DNA of 64,000 nt from Dipetalonema caudispina (Eukaryota; Nematoda; Chromadorea; Rhabditida; Onchocercidae), in NCBI GenBank assembly GCA_013365325.1, contig JABVXV010000104.1:2152-66151 (forward strand). The letters run 5' to 3'. Numbering within the stretch: position 1 is the first letter of the stretch; each line of letters starts with the position of its first letter. The position numbers were made by a program, and so were the translations under genes. The notes beneath the pieces are model-generated. The model saw nothing but the letters and a program-made list of their open reading frames with translations. It was not told the origin of the DNA and made no database searches. Shown one piece after another: positions 44,283 to 55,665 of this stretch.

Positions 44283-47191
44283 TACATACACATACACAAA
44301 CATACACACACATACACATACACAAACATACACCAAATGAGCAAAACAGATATAATTTTCTTCCTTCCCATAATAATATCCCAAAATAATATTATACCCT
44401 GTCTTTCTCTCCCTCTCCCTCTCTCTTCTCTCTCCTTCCATTTCTCTTCAACCCTTTTTCACACATTTTGGAAACATTAATTTTTGAAAAGAATGTTTCT
44501 TTGCTACACTTATATCTCTCATACCTTCCATTTCTTCTATTTTAAACTGACATCATCACTACTGCATGCAAATAACTTGTTTCTAACAGATGACCTAGAA
44601 TTAATTTTTATTACCAAAAATGTGTGAGCTTAAAAGTAACTATTCAAAAAGTAATGCTAAGAAAAAGAAATTTTCATTGTTAACAAATAAACGAAGTTTC
44701 TTATCAATGCTTTTTTTAAGATACGAATTCCTAATCGAGCAATATCCAACAAACTTTATGTCTTATGAATAAACTGATTATGTCAGGCAAGTACAGCAAA
44801 AGAATTACTATAAATAATTAGAGTTAATGAAAGTTAACAAGAAAGATTGAAAATGATAGCAATGCAAATTAATCTTATCAATAGACATTCTATGATTAAA
44901 CAATTCTTTGATAATTTCATAAAAATAGAAAAAAAAGAACCGAAGTGATTTTATTTTTGGCAGCATGAAATTTGAGAATTGTATTAGATATATTTAAACG
45001 AAATATAATGTTCTAATCCTATTGAAGCAAGTGTTAAATCTATAAAAATTTGAAATAGGACGAAAATTCTTTTACCTTTTATTCATTCAAAACTTATCGT
45101 TCGGTAGAATATTAGAAATTGAAATAATAGACTTATTTTTGTCAATAAGTAAATAAAAATTCATATTATTATGGAAATATTGAAACTAAATATAATTTTA
45201 TGTAAATCAATTTGAATTCCTCCCGCTTCAAAAACTCGTCCTGTGAGCGAGAAAATCACCTCGACAACGATTTATGTTAGGAAAATAAATTCCTTCTTTT
45301 AATGGTGGACATTCCCAGGCAAAGTTATGAAACAATATGACAAAAAATGACTGACGACGGATACTTGTTGGAAACTATGCAACGGAAAATCGAACTTTAA
45401 AATCTATTCTGTTGCAATCATTAACAATGCAGCAAATTTTTAACAAAATTTCCGAAAAAAAGGAAAAAGTACGAAATAGTAATGATCGTTAATAACTGAA
45501 GCATAAAGATTGCTTAAAAAAATCAAATTAAATTTGATAAATTTAGTGATTTGCAAAATTTTCATTTGGTAATTCTTTTAGCTTTTCAACAAACTTCCAA
45601 ACTATCTTATACTAGTAAGACAATAATACCAATCTGTATGAAATCACGATAGAAACACTTTTCTCAAGTAAAATAAAAAGCATGTATTTAAGATAAATTA
45701 AAATAAATAGCTCGTCACGAATCTTTTCAGAAATGATTTTATCATCATATTATCATATCATAAGTTTACCAAATTAAACGCTTTTACAGTTTTATGTTGA
45801 TTTTTTCATTCATTGTATGAATAATTTAAAGAACTCAATAAGATAGAAAAAAAAAATATATTATCGCAAACTTTTACTTAGCTCCTAAGTTAATCTAAAG
45901 AAATCCATTCTCGATTGGGTATTTTCAACTTTGATTACAGTCTAACAGACATATTCATATAAATAACAGCCATAGCCCAGAAAATAATTTTTCCTTGCAT
46001 CTCTTCACTTCACCTATGAATACATTAAAATCTGTGCCAAATTTTTTACATAAATGGAACTTGAATTAAATTAATGTATGGTATTATAGGTACTTTACAC
46101 CTTGAAACTCATTAGTATTATTGCAAAATTTGTCGAATTAAATTTAACAGCGTTCTTTAACTATTTTGCCAAAATTAATTGGGTAAACACTTTTGCATGC
46201 TTTTATCAACTGCGAAAGAAGGTACCTACCAGTGCTTATTTTCATTCAGCTATCATTTCACCAGTTGAAGTTTTTTATAGTATCAAAAGGAATTTTTGAT
46301 CTAATTCCAAATTGAGAATAAAATTGAAAGTTTACAAAGGTGTATTTTAAATTATAAGTGAAAAATTATAAGTAATAAATTTCAAATGCACAGAGTGATT
46401 CAAATCCTTAGTTATTTCTAGTAACATCCCGAAAAAGGAATGAAATTCTCGAAATATTCATTTTCATCATTCACCAATTTTAGAGTGACAAAGAATTAAG
46501 CAAATTAGAATTTCCACCACAAATTCCTTGCTATGATCAATTTTTACTGCTGAAAGATGTGACTAATAAGAATTTGATTTTGTAAATTAAAAAATTCAAG
46601 ATGATTTGTAAAACGTATCCAATTAATAAGTACATCAGACAAACATCTGATGAAAATATAGTTATGGCAACTGATAATTATGAATGATGTGTTAAATTGA
46701 ATTACTCATTCTATGTTATTGATCTGCTATTAGTTATCAATGTTGAAAGGATGCCGCCTCAAAAGTTAGAAAGGAATTTAAAATTCTTTTCGGAAGAAAT
46801 CCGATAACCATACACTCTTGACGTCGTTTCGATAGAAACTGATCATAATAGTTTTTGCTTATTCTACGCTTCTTGAAGTTAATATCTCATTATTACAACT
46901 TCACCTTCTTCCCGTAGTCTTGTTCCCGTGAAGTGGATAATATTAATGAAAATTTTTATATTTCTTATCTAATTATCAATTCCTATCTCAATTTTGATAG
47001 TTTCAGAATAATAAAACAAAAAGAGGAAGAAAAAGATTATTAAAGAAATAAGCATTCTAATAAAAATATTCATGAAAGAAATCATCACATACCGTTTCTT
47101 TTGGTGTTAGAAGTAACGATTGACATGGTGAATTAGATCCAGGATTAGTGAAATTCAAATTGAAGCACGTCTCACCAGGGACCATGCTCAT
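34445..47191 (-). CDS. unc-120: Serum response factor / UNC-120 MADS-box transcription factor
   Basis: SRF-type transcription factor that binds CArG boxes as a dimer; UNC-120 is a muscle identity factor in C. elegans. Exons: 47093-47191, 42328-42439, 41863-41951, 41532-41691, 41117-41202, 36697-36850, 35151-35396, 34871-34954, 34632-34744, 34445-34516; all phases agree and give 404 residues. The MADS box starts near residue 71 (GRVKIKMEYIGNKLRRYTTF, SKRKTGIMKK, AYELSTLTGTQVMLLVASET) and the SRF-specific dimer extension follows (ATKKLRPMISSEAGKTLI). The C-terminal half is acidic, then rich in Gln, Asn and Ser with stretches suited to activation. A basic patch ISRKRKLNE follows the MADS region. 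Introns 1 and 5 exceed 4 kb and are packed with microsatellites, so regulatory DNA may lie there. The start at 47191 is the first ATG of an open frame that extends further 5' without an ATG. Confidence 0.95.
36374..36643. repeat. Tandem 109-bp unit flanked by two hairpins, SRF intron
   Basis: A 71-bp sequence at 36432-36502 recurs at 36541-36611 with one mismatch, a period of 109 bp. Just left, AAGCTTGAAAA (36374-36384) pairs with TTTTCAAGCTT (36393-36403). Just right, a 13-bp perfect stem joins 36610-36622 to 36631-36643. It lies on the 5' side of the donor-proximal end of the intron beginning at 36696. Origin unknown. Confidence 0.8.
38922..39000. repeat. CA/TA microsatellite
   Basis: Alternating ACAC, ATAT and ACAT runs inside the large SRF intron. 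Confidence 0.8.
39177..39201. repeat. (TTGC)n microsatellite
   Basis: Six copies of a TTGC tetranucleotide in the SRF intron. Confidence 0.85.
39430..39495. repeat. (GT)n microsatellite
   Basis: TA, GTAT and then pure GT dinucleotide run in the SRF intron; it generates a spurious Cys/Val open frame. Confidence 0.9.
40400..40429. repeat. (CACATG)n hexamer repeat
   Basis: About five copies of a CACATG hexamer followed by CA-rich DNA in the SRF intron. Each copy contains an E-box-like CACATG. Confidence 0.85.
40690..40718. repeat. (GA)n microsatellite
   Basis: Pure GA run; a second short GA run lies near 40927-40936. Confidence 0.85.
44111..44158. repeat. (CT)n microsatellite
   Basis: CT run, then CCCTCTCT units, in the first SRF intron. 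Confidence 0.9.
44234..44333. repeat. (CA)n / (CATA)n microsatellite
   Basis: About 100 bp of CACA and CACATA units in the first SRF intron, only 75 bp from the CT tract. Confidence 0.9.
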
Positions 47192-47880
47192 AGTCAGCAA
47201 TAGATTCCTGTCAGTAGTATCAATCAATTGATCAAGCACCGCCTTTTGTATAAGTTTAGATCGTATAGCTCGGTATAGCTCGGGAAATGATATTGAGGAG
47301 ATAAGAAGAAAACGACAGAGAATTTAGGAAGAGTTAGCAAGCTTTATAAGCTATAGAAAAGTGAAGTGAAAGAAATTCGTTTTCCAGAAAGCGCTTCCAC
47401 CTCTCTTGATGAATATTGCCAGCTATCCAGATTTAGACAAGATAGCTACTTCACAATTCTCAAACTTTTTAACTAGACTTTAAGATGTACCCAGAACAGG
47501 CAGATAGTGGCAGATTTGAAAATAAATTTGAGAATTGTATGTATATTGAGGAGAAGATATAGATTTGAGCTGGTCCTCCTACATATACCTCTTCCTTTAG
47601 CAAGCAACGTACTTGGTAAAGCTGTTCAACAAGTACAGAGAGAGAAAAAGAGGAGAGAGGAAAAGAAAGGGAGTAAAGAGAAGGTGGGACATTTTTCAAT
47701 TTTCTAACTTCCTCCGCCTACTCCTCCTCCTCCTCCTCCGTCAGTTCAAACCATATTCAAGCTAACAGCGCTTCAGTTGAAAAGCTGCTACTGCAACTAT
47801 ATAAGAGGGAAGAAGAACTACTGACTAAACTAACTTTTGACTACTGTCGTCATCAGCACCAAGCATAAGCACACAAGCAC

Positions 47881-47905
47881 ATACACAACCATACACACAC
47901 ATACA

Positions 47906-47937
<32 letters not shown>

Positions 47938-47956
47938 TACACATACACAGATATAC
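47881..47956. repeat. (CA)n microsatellite
   Basis: CACATA units then a pure CA run about 700 bp upstream of the SRF start codon. Confidence 0.9.
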
Positions 47957-50264
47957 ACAAATAGAAGAAGATTCATTTGTAGAGTTGTAGGAAGATGCCT
48001 ACGCCAATTTTACATTCAACTAAAACTGGAGAAGAGAAAAGCGGAGACGGTATATAGGGAAGGATTTACTTTTATGAGCCTCATTTTGGCTCTTATTTAT
48101 TTTTACACTTTAATTTTCAACCATAATTTTTAACATGAAACTATGGTAAACTTACTTCCATTTACATATTATTATAAATCGATTTAGCCACAAAGACAAT
48201 ATTGTTGGATATATCAACAAGATATTTCTATCACTGAGTAATTTTAAGTAATTCGAGAAGATATGATACTTTTCAATGAATGGCCTAAGCAGTGCAAACA
48301 ATTTTTATTGCAAATAGTAAACTTATTCTGAATTCATTTCGCAATATTAAATCCATTAATATTTCCTGTTAAAATGTTATCAGTAAATGCCATATTTGTA
48401 CTTTGGTTGACTTTTCAACTTTCATTTTACTATTTGTAGAATGAAACAATTCGGAAAACTTTTTTTTTCTTTTTGTATGGTTTGTTAACTTTCCTTGCTA
48501 TTTCTTCCAATAAATTGTTCGTAATCATCTACAGTCTTTATAAAAACTTAAGTAGTAAGAGTACTTCAGGTTGAAATGCAATTGACCAAACATTTTCAAA
48601 ATATTGTACAATTTTAAAATTAAACATTATTGAAAAAACGGAATAAAATTTGATAATTTCGGAGAGATAAATCGAGATTAAAATTAAAATCAATTTGAAA
48701 GGGGAACAATTGTGTGCATGAGAAAAAAATAGAGCCAAGATTAACGATATATTAACATAAAGAAATTGTGCACTGTCTTTTATCAAAAAAAAAAAAAAAA
48801 ATATTTAGGAGTTGAAACGAAAAAAAAAGAAAAATGTACAAAGGCTAAACTATCGATGATGATTGATCGAGTATTCGAGAATTCCAAAATGGGATTGGCT
48901 AGTGATGGTGAGAATGATGATAGTAACAGCAAACGATGACGATCTGTGGTATTTGTTTATATTTGGGAGAAAAAAGTGATCATGAATTCAGTAAAAGGCC
49001 ATTTTCAACAATGCAGACGAGTGCACATTCCATTTCGTCCCGCCACGTACTGCGCAAATGAAAAATATTTGTTGGTCCGTTTTGGTACCCTTCCCCGTGA
49101 CGACCATATCAGTCTGCTAAATCATCATTTCAAAGCTTCTTCCTTTTCTTTCCAGATTAACATATCTATGCAAACTGTACCGTTATGGGAATTATTTAGA
49201 AACAAAGATTAATTTCAGTTTTACGAACACTGCTCGATTCAATGTATTCTTCGATGTGATAATGAATGGTGTATGTAACTATAATTTAATCGTGTGGTTT
49301 GTCATTACAATTTGAAATATAGCACTGCAAATTCTTCGGCAATGATGGATGTGATTATAGTTAAAGATAATCTATTCAATGTGCAAAATATAGAAAGCCT
49401 AAATTACTTAGCAGCTAATTACTACTTTAATTATACACATTGTTTGACTATATGACTATACATTTGTGTAATTCTATAGAGCAAAATCCGATTGCTTCTT
49501 TTTGTGTTTCGAAAAACTGGCTATGACTCCTTTAAAATTTCCGACTTACCGAAAAAGAAATCTACGTACCAAATTCCATTTATCAGGCCGATTATCTTTT
49601 GATGTACGAACATATAATATACAATGTTTTGTCTAAGCGAAAATGGATTTTTACATAAATGTGTATGATATGTCCGTTTAAATGTACTAAACATGCATTG
49701 CTGATATGGATAGGATAAGTGTGACATGCAATAATGATCGAAATTTTTGTCATCGTATTTCATTTTGGTAGAAATAATTGAAATTTCAAAAACTTTACAA
49801 TTTTTACTATTCTGAAAACACTGGAAGATGGAACATATTGTCATAAATTGCTGATAAGTGTAAATAGAAACTGGGATATAAGGAATAGGAAATGTTTAGC
49901 ATACATTCCGCAAAAGTTTAATCTCATTACATTGTTCATAGCCCATTCTACATCATATCATTGCATTGTCCTAATAAAATATTGAAATATACGATTAAAA
50001 AATTAACTCTCCAACTTCGGCCACTTATTTTCTCAAACAATAATTTCAACTAATGTTTGCAACGAAGGTCATGGTCAGGATGATTCCCTGTTTTCATCTG
50101 AAAGTCAGAAAAGAATACAATAATACAGCAATCAAATACATTTTCAGCAACTCGGATCTTCTACTTATCTCATATCGAAACATCGAAAATTGACATTATA
50201 AAATTAAGCATAATTTGACAAAGTTTATAATCCTTCATAAGAAATGCCCCCAAATGAGGACGAA

Positions 50265-50414
50265 ACACATGAGGAGTCACTTTCCCATACATATTATATG
50301 TAACGCATTGGTATGTTCCAAAATTATGATCAAAAAAAAGTTGTGGTGCCGCTACAACTTTGTTGTTTATGGCCAAAATTATGGTGAAGGATGTAAAAGA
50401 GCATGTAATATGCT
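50265..50414 (-). pseudogene. Possible Ig-domain fragment
   Basis: Minus-strand frame preceded by an acceptor-like CTGCAG contains ITCSF and then LFFDHNFGTYQCVTYNMYGK, which resembles the end of an I-set immunoglobulin domain (D-x-G-x-Y-x-C, then N-x-x-G). A donor-like GTGACT follows the final lysine. The two cysteines are only about 33 residues apart and the core tryptophan is absent, so this would be a degraded or partial domain. No partner exons could be placed. Chance similarity is quite possible. Confidence 0.25.
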
Positions 50415-50845
50415 GCAGGTGTATTGACCTTGCACTCAATGATCAGCAAAATTTTATCCAGATATGATAGTGAGGTACTATCGAGGGAATAGGTTTGAAA
50501 AATTCATTTAAAAAATAAGGGAAAAACTTTGCATTTTTTTTCTTTGTCCCAAATTTATAAGAGTAAGCTCATTTATTTATTTCTAAAATTTCGGAACCTA
50601 TTCAGCAAGAATCATTAACTCACATCAGCGAAACCCAAATAAGTACAGATTTTCAAGACTCGAAGTGTTGCACAAAAAGACGGAGGAAGTCTAAAAATAA
50701 TTTATTTTCGAAATACTTCCAATTTCTTCATGACATAACATTCATAAAGATAAATACATATGATGATCCGCAATTCTGAAACCTTTATCATCAGCTTGCA
50801 TGCTTGAATTTGTATTAGTTCTTCCTTGAGTCATTAATCCGACTT

Positions 50846-52087
50846 TTAGCTTGTTGACTGGCCGGAAAAACTAGCTGAGCTTCCTACACTTTGCCTGAAT
50901 TCAATCCCTTTTTCGAAATACTTTTGTTTTACAGTTTCAACTGTTGGAACCCTAAAACTTCTGTTTGATGAATTATTACGGCCACTAAAACCATTCCTTG
51001 TAACACTCACATGTGAACTGTTCCAAGGACGCACATTGGTTTTCTTATACATTTCGTTGCCGCCTTCATTTTCCCTCACCAAATCCGTGAGCTTCATGTT
51101 TGCAACCTTCTCGAAGAGACTATTTTTTTCGGATCTTCCTTTCCATTCATCAATTTTTGGTAGCTTTTGCGACAAGCTTGTTTCTTTCGTTCGTTTCTTG
51201 GAATCTTGAAAATCCACACTGTTTGTGGAAATTATTTTTGGGTTATTTCCATGCTTTATTTCCTTTTCTTTGACGTTTTTCTCATTTCTAATGAACTGAA
51301 CTTTTCCAACTTCATTATCGGGATTTCCCTTCGAAACATCCATTCCAGAACTATTTTTGCTATCAAATGGTGTCGCATTGGCATCAGTTAATAACAATGA
51401 CTTTCTTTCACCCGCTAGTACACAAATGACTTCTTCATCATCAATAACATGTTTCCCTTTGAATTTCTTAATATTTTCATAGAAATCATTGTTCTCAAAT
51501 AAAATAAACGCGAAACCCTTGTGCAAACCCGTCCTCAAGTCCTGAAAGATGTAAATTTACATTTTTATGATAAATACTTTGGTATTCATTATATAGTAAC
51601 TTAATATTAAAGTAGTTAGTCGCAATTTGATGGATAATCACTTTGATTCTGGGCAAAACATCATTTGATTGTAGCTGATACAGTGAAACAGCAAATGGTG
51701 TGACAAAGAATTAAATAAAAGCAAAGATAATGAGCATCACGCTCAAAAAAAAGAGAAACTCACAAATGACAACGTGATGTTTCTGATCTTACCAAACTGA
51801 GAGAAATGGTCCCTTAATTCAGCTGAAAAGAATATGAAGGAATTTAAGAACTTAGCCATGTTTTATCTTATTTCCATCTGAAACAAATTTTTTCGAATTA
51901 TTATGGAACTAAGACATTCAGTGGAAAGCATACACAAATGATAAAATTATGTTTAACAAATCTGTAGTGATAACTTACATGCACCTGTGACCCAGCTGAT
52001 CCTTTTAACAAAAAGTTCCTCACCGTCCCGCTGTGCTTTAAAAGTTTTAAGAGTCATAACAGATCTTCGAGCTACACGTGCCGCCAT
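50846..52087 (-). CDS. SLIRP-like RRM protein with long C-terminal tail (copy A)
   Basis: Exons 51979-52087, 51764-51822 and 50846-51541 join in phase and encode 287 residues. The RRM spans about residues 25-110: RNP2-like LFVKRISW, then SELRDHFSQFGKI, RNP1 KGFAFILF and HVIDDEEV. The order and the residues around it (DLRTGLHKGFAF) resemble SLIRP, the mitochondrial RRM protein that in mammals stabilises mRNAs together with LRPPRC. The basic N-terminus (MAARVARRSVMTLKTF) could be a mitochondrial presequence. Residues after about 115 form a polar, low-complexity tail ending SASFSGQSTS, which SLIRP lacks. A TTGCAG acceptor sits 4 nt before the ATG, a good spliced-leader site. Tandem with a compact paralogue; exons 1 and 2 of the two genes have identical lengths. 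Confidence 0.85.
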
Positions 52088-52530
52088 TTATCTGCAAGTC
52101 GATTTGTACATAAAACGCATTGTCAAAAAAACCAGCACCACAGCTAATTAGCCAAGAAACTCATAGCGAAATCTCTTTTTTCATAGGAAAAAATATGTTA
52201 GATAACTGGAAAACAAATCTAATCGAAATAAACAATGTTACCATCAAAAAAATCTTTAAAAAAAAAAAAAAAAAAATAATAATACGGAATCAAACTACGT
52301 CCAAATACTAATAAGACATACATCTGAATAATCAAGCAGTATTGAAAATTAGAATGAATTGCAGTAAAGTAAACAAAATTGTCTCTATTTCTGTTGCTTT
52401 CTGGAACTAGGTATTGCAATCTTCGCAATTACCTGAAAGAGAACTGTAATATGAAACTATAGAAAACTACATAAGTGATATTTTGGAAAGCATCTAAGGG
52501 CACCTTCGTGCAAAACTTTGCTCAAAAGAA

Positions 52531-52652
52531 TAAAGGATCTTCAAAAAACCGCATTTTAATTTCTTAAGGTCAATTAAAATAATATTTTAAGACTTAATGA
52601 TAAAAACAGCTTTTTAAAACTCGGGACTTCCTTTTTCTTTTCTTTTTTTGCA
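52531..52652. repeat. Diverged direct repeat, copy 1
   Basis: Roughly 110-120 bp resembling 53003-53114 (shared blocks include GATAAAAACAGC and CTCGGGA). It lies just 3' of the compact SLIRP-like gene. Confidence 0.75.
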
Positions 52653-52677
52653 CTTATATAAGCTGAAGCCAACACCT

Positions 52678-53264
52678 TTACGGTACGGAAAAGAAAGGAC
52701 TGACTTGTCGCCCGTTAATATAATGATTTCGTTGTTGTACAGCTTTTACTGCGTCATCAGTGTTCTCAAAAGCAACAAACGCAAAACCCCTGTGCAACCC
52801 TGTTTCCCAATCCTGTAAGATTAATTAATGAAGGTACGGAAGACTGTGCTCTTGAGTTATAATAAAACACACATCCTACTCTTCAGATATAAATATCAAT
52901 TCTGAACAAATAAAAAACAAGAACTAACATATAACAATTTGACGTGCTGCACCTTGCCAAAACGACCAAAATGGAATTCCAAATCTTCTACAAATAAATA
53001 ATTAAAGAATCTTCAAGAGACCGCATTTCAATTACTCAAGATTAAAGAAAATAATACTTTAAGATTTAGCGATAAAAACAGCTGCTTAAAAACTCGGGAG
53101 TTTATCTTTTTGCAAATACTTTACTACAATGATTTTAAATTCCAAGGTTACAAACTTTCACTGGTGAACCAACTGACGTTCTTCAATATGACACGGACTG
53201 GTACCTGCGACTTTGGAAAATCTGTTGAAAATACTCTTACTAAAGTCCGCTGTCCAACATGCAT
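52678..53264 (-). CDS. Compact SLIRP-like RRM protein (copy B)
   Basis: Exons 53156-53264, 52929-52987 and 52678-52812 join in phase and encode 100 residues, close to the usual SLIRP length (about 109). RNP2-like VRVILKNVSW, then KDLEFHFGRFGKV, TGLHRGFAFVAF (RNP1) and NHYINGRQV make up one RRM. The first exons (109 and 59 bp) match copy A exactly in length and phase, proving tandem duplication. Residues 1-20 (MHVGQRTLVRVFSTDFPKSQ) could be a mitochondrial targeting peptide. It was missed by simple ORF finding because each exon is short. No stop or frameshift interrupts it, so it is called as a gene, not a pseudogene. Confidence 0.82.
53003..53114. repeat. Diverged direct repeat, copy 2
   Basis: Partner of 52531-52652, located in intron 1 of the compact SLIRP-like gene. 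Together the two copies bracket exons 2 and 3. Confidence 0.75.
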
Positions 53265-53801
53265 TCAATAACTATTCAGCGAATTTACCTCACAACCTAT
53301 TATGCACTCCGTTAAATATTTGGTTTAAGTAAAGAACATTTAACGATTATTGTACAGACAATCTTTTTCTGCTTTTTCAACTTAAAAAAAATATTAGCCC
53401 ATAAAAAGAAAATGTCTTTTTCGAAAGTTATCAGTATAGGAAATGAAAAAACGTAACATAATAGGATGAAATATGATATACGAGATTGATAAACGAAGAA
53501 AAATAATCTACTGCACGAACTAAAGAAATATTTATGAACATAGTTTTATAACGATAAGAGTTAATATTTTGGGAATTCCCGGCCCATTCTATTTTAGCCT
53601 TTTTCACAAATCTTTGGAATTGTTAAATTTGTCACAAATATTAATTTGAGGCTGCATAAGAATAGTATAAATTTATAAGCGAAGTAATTGTTAAAAAAAA
53701 AGAAAACCACAAGCTTGTACTTGTATTTGCCAACAAAAACATATACAATTAGCAGTATACTACAGATGAAAAACATGAGCAAGCTAAAACCACCAAGAAG
53801 C

Positions 53802-55436
53802 CTATATGCCCTCAGTAAACAATATCGGCAATTGATAAGCTTCATAAGAATGTTCCTCTAAATGACTTCTATCGTGCACCACACCAATGTAATCAATTTC
53901 AAGCGAAAAATCTCCATCAATTCTATCCATCAACAGTATCATTAATGAACTGAAAATAAGGTGTTGAATATCAGGAAAATATTAATTCACGTTGAATATG
54001 AAAACAACTTGGACGCTTGCAAAGAAAACTGTGAAATTTCAAGTTTCAACAATCATTTGGTAGCTACCTAATCAATACATAAATAAAGTAAGACATTCAG
54101 ATTTTGTGTAAAACAACTGAATACTATTAGTGGAGATTTGGAGTTCAATCAGAGAAAATCAAGTGAGAATAACGGCAGTAGTAATTCCGGTATAGAAACA
54201 CTCAAGACAACAAAAGATTTGGAAAAACATCTAAAGATGATCAAGATGAACAAAATAAGAGCGGAATAATAAATCAAAAGGTTCTGAAAACCACACATGT
54301 CGGAACACAAAGGGGGCTATGAAACTATATGTTTGTCGACAATAATGACAATACTAGTAATAACCATAATGACAGTAACAATGGCAATGCTGGAGATATT
54401 AACTAATAAATGTTTTTCCCTGCTTTTTAATTCTCAGTTTAATTCCTTTTTCTGTAGCATAAATTTGTATTTCATACCTGACATTAACATTTTTTATTGG
54501 ATATTGCACATCCATAATTCGATTGCGCACAGTATGAATAAACTTCGAGAATGGGATTGCTTCGTACTGCCAGTAAGGACCTCCATGAGTATGCAAATAA
54601 TAACTGTGGGCATCACCCCAGGTAATATCAAACAAAAGTGGTGAATTTAATACAATTTTATATGTACGCCCATCACCACGGCACTGAAACATGAATCTTC
54701 CACAATTGTATTGTCAAAGATTACAAATGACACAATAAATTAAGAAAAACAGTTCTTTTTAAAAAAAATCCTGAGAATTAACAACAGATGAATAAAAAAC
54801 CTCACAGATGTTTAAAAGAATTCAAATAATTCGAAGAAATTTAATTTGAAGAATAATCCTACCTTTATAAGGAAATGAGAATAGTTTGACCAATTACTGA
54901 AATATCTTTTTTTCAAAAAAGGACCCCTTTCATCAAATTTGATAGCTGCCCATCCTGCTCGTTCAATCCGTCCATCCTTTAAAAAATGATACTGTAACCT
55001 TAAATGCTCATTTAAAATAAGCGAAGTTATAAACATCGGGATATTTAAGCAACAAATGTATCAAATAACCTTTAATAGTTCTGTGCTTAATGTACCTCTG
55101 AATAAGGCCGTTTTACGGTCGGTAGGTATAAATTCACATTTTGAAAATCCTTCATTACTATCCGAATCAGCACCAGATCGCCAAAATTTAAATGACTAAA
55201 AAACATTTATGTGAAGTCAACATCTCTCATTACAAATCTCGCCATTTGCAGCTAACAAAGTGTCGCTTTATATAGTAATTATCATGTATATTAAAATAAT
55301 ATCAAACTGAAATGACCACCTCTAGTGTTTTGAAGGAGATATCTTTTCGGAATTGACCATGTCGGAGATTGCCCAAATCTTCAAGGATCTTCGGTTTGCA
55401 GATTCCGAAATTACCTTTCATTTCTTTAACTGTTTC
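53802..55436 (-). CDS. nuaf-1: NDUFAF1 / CIA30 complex I assembly factor
   Basis: Mitochondrial factor that helps assemble respiratory complex I. Exons 55320-55436, 55070-55195, 54863-54976, 54478-54683 and 53802-53949 join in phase and give 237 codons with stop. CIA30 landmarks in order are ALFRGTLSTE, RAGWAAIKFDERGPFLKKRY, CRGDGRTY, HTHGGPYWQYEAIPFSKF, NRIMDVQYPI, DGDFSLEIDYIGVVHD and EEHSYE, matching the human protein block by block. The 5' end is open: the first listed exon starts at an acceptor (TTCAG) and contains ATG 15 nt in, but a mitochondrial presequence is lacking. Either it is trans-spliced there, or exons at 55693-55914 and 56029-56136 supply the N-terminus through a weak GTACAG donor; the joined model would have about 346 residues against 327 in human. 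Confidence 0.9.
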
Positions 55437-55665
55437 CTGAATAAAGGGAAATCAGTTTTAAAATCAAAAACTAAATGTTGAAGTGCATTTCGAAACAAAC
55501 GATGTACGATATGACTGGAGAATACTATCATATCCAACTATATCGGTAAAGAGGGAAACAAAATCTTGCAGAAATTAAAGAAACTATCAGCATTAATACC
55601 AAAGCAGCTAAAGTTTGTATTCAGTTCCGAAAGCAAATTCGAATTTTATAAAAATAAAGCTTCCT

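Larger units (their letters stand above)
47192..50845. other. 5' flank of SRF gene, no confident gene
   Basis: Contains purine-rich DNA (about 47635-47680), a CTC run (about 47721-47741), a CA microsatellite (47881-47956) and A runs (about 48786-48801). This should include the unc-120 promoter. Open frames at 48946-49212 (+) and 49521-49844 (-) show no family features. A possible Ig-like fragment is listed separately. Confidence 0.45.

Noticed and set aside
44217..44441. Thr/Tyr/His and Val/Cys open frames over CA repeats
   Set aside because: Microsatellite translations inside an intron of the SRF gene.
49521..49844. 107-codon minus-strand open frame
   Set aside because: No domain, no credible splice partner and a composition expected of random AT-rich DNA.
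52678..52987. Idea that the second RRM copy is a pseudogene
   Set aside because: An in-frame ATG exon at 53156-53264 restores a complete 100-residue RRM protein with correct phases.
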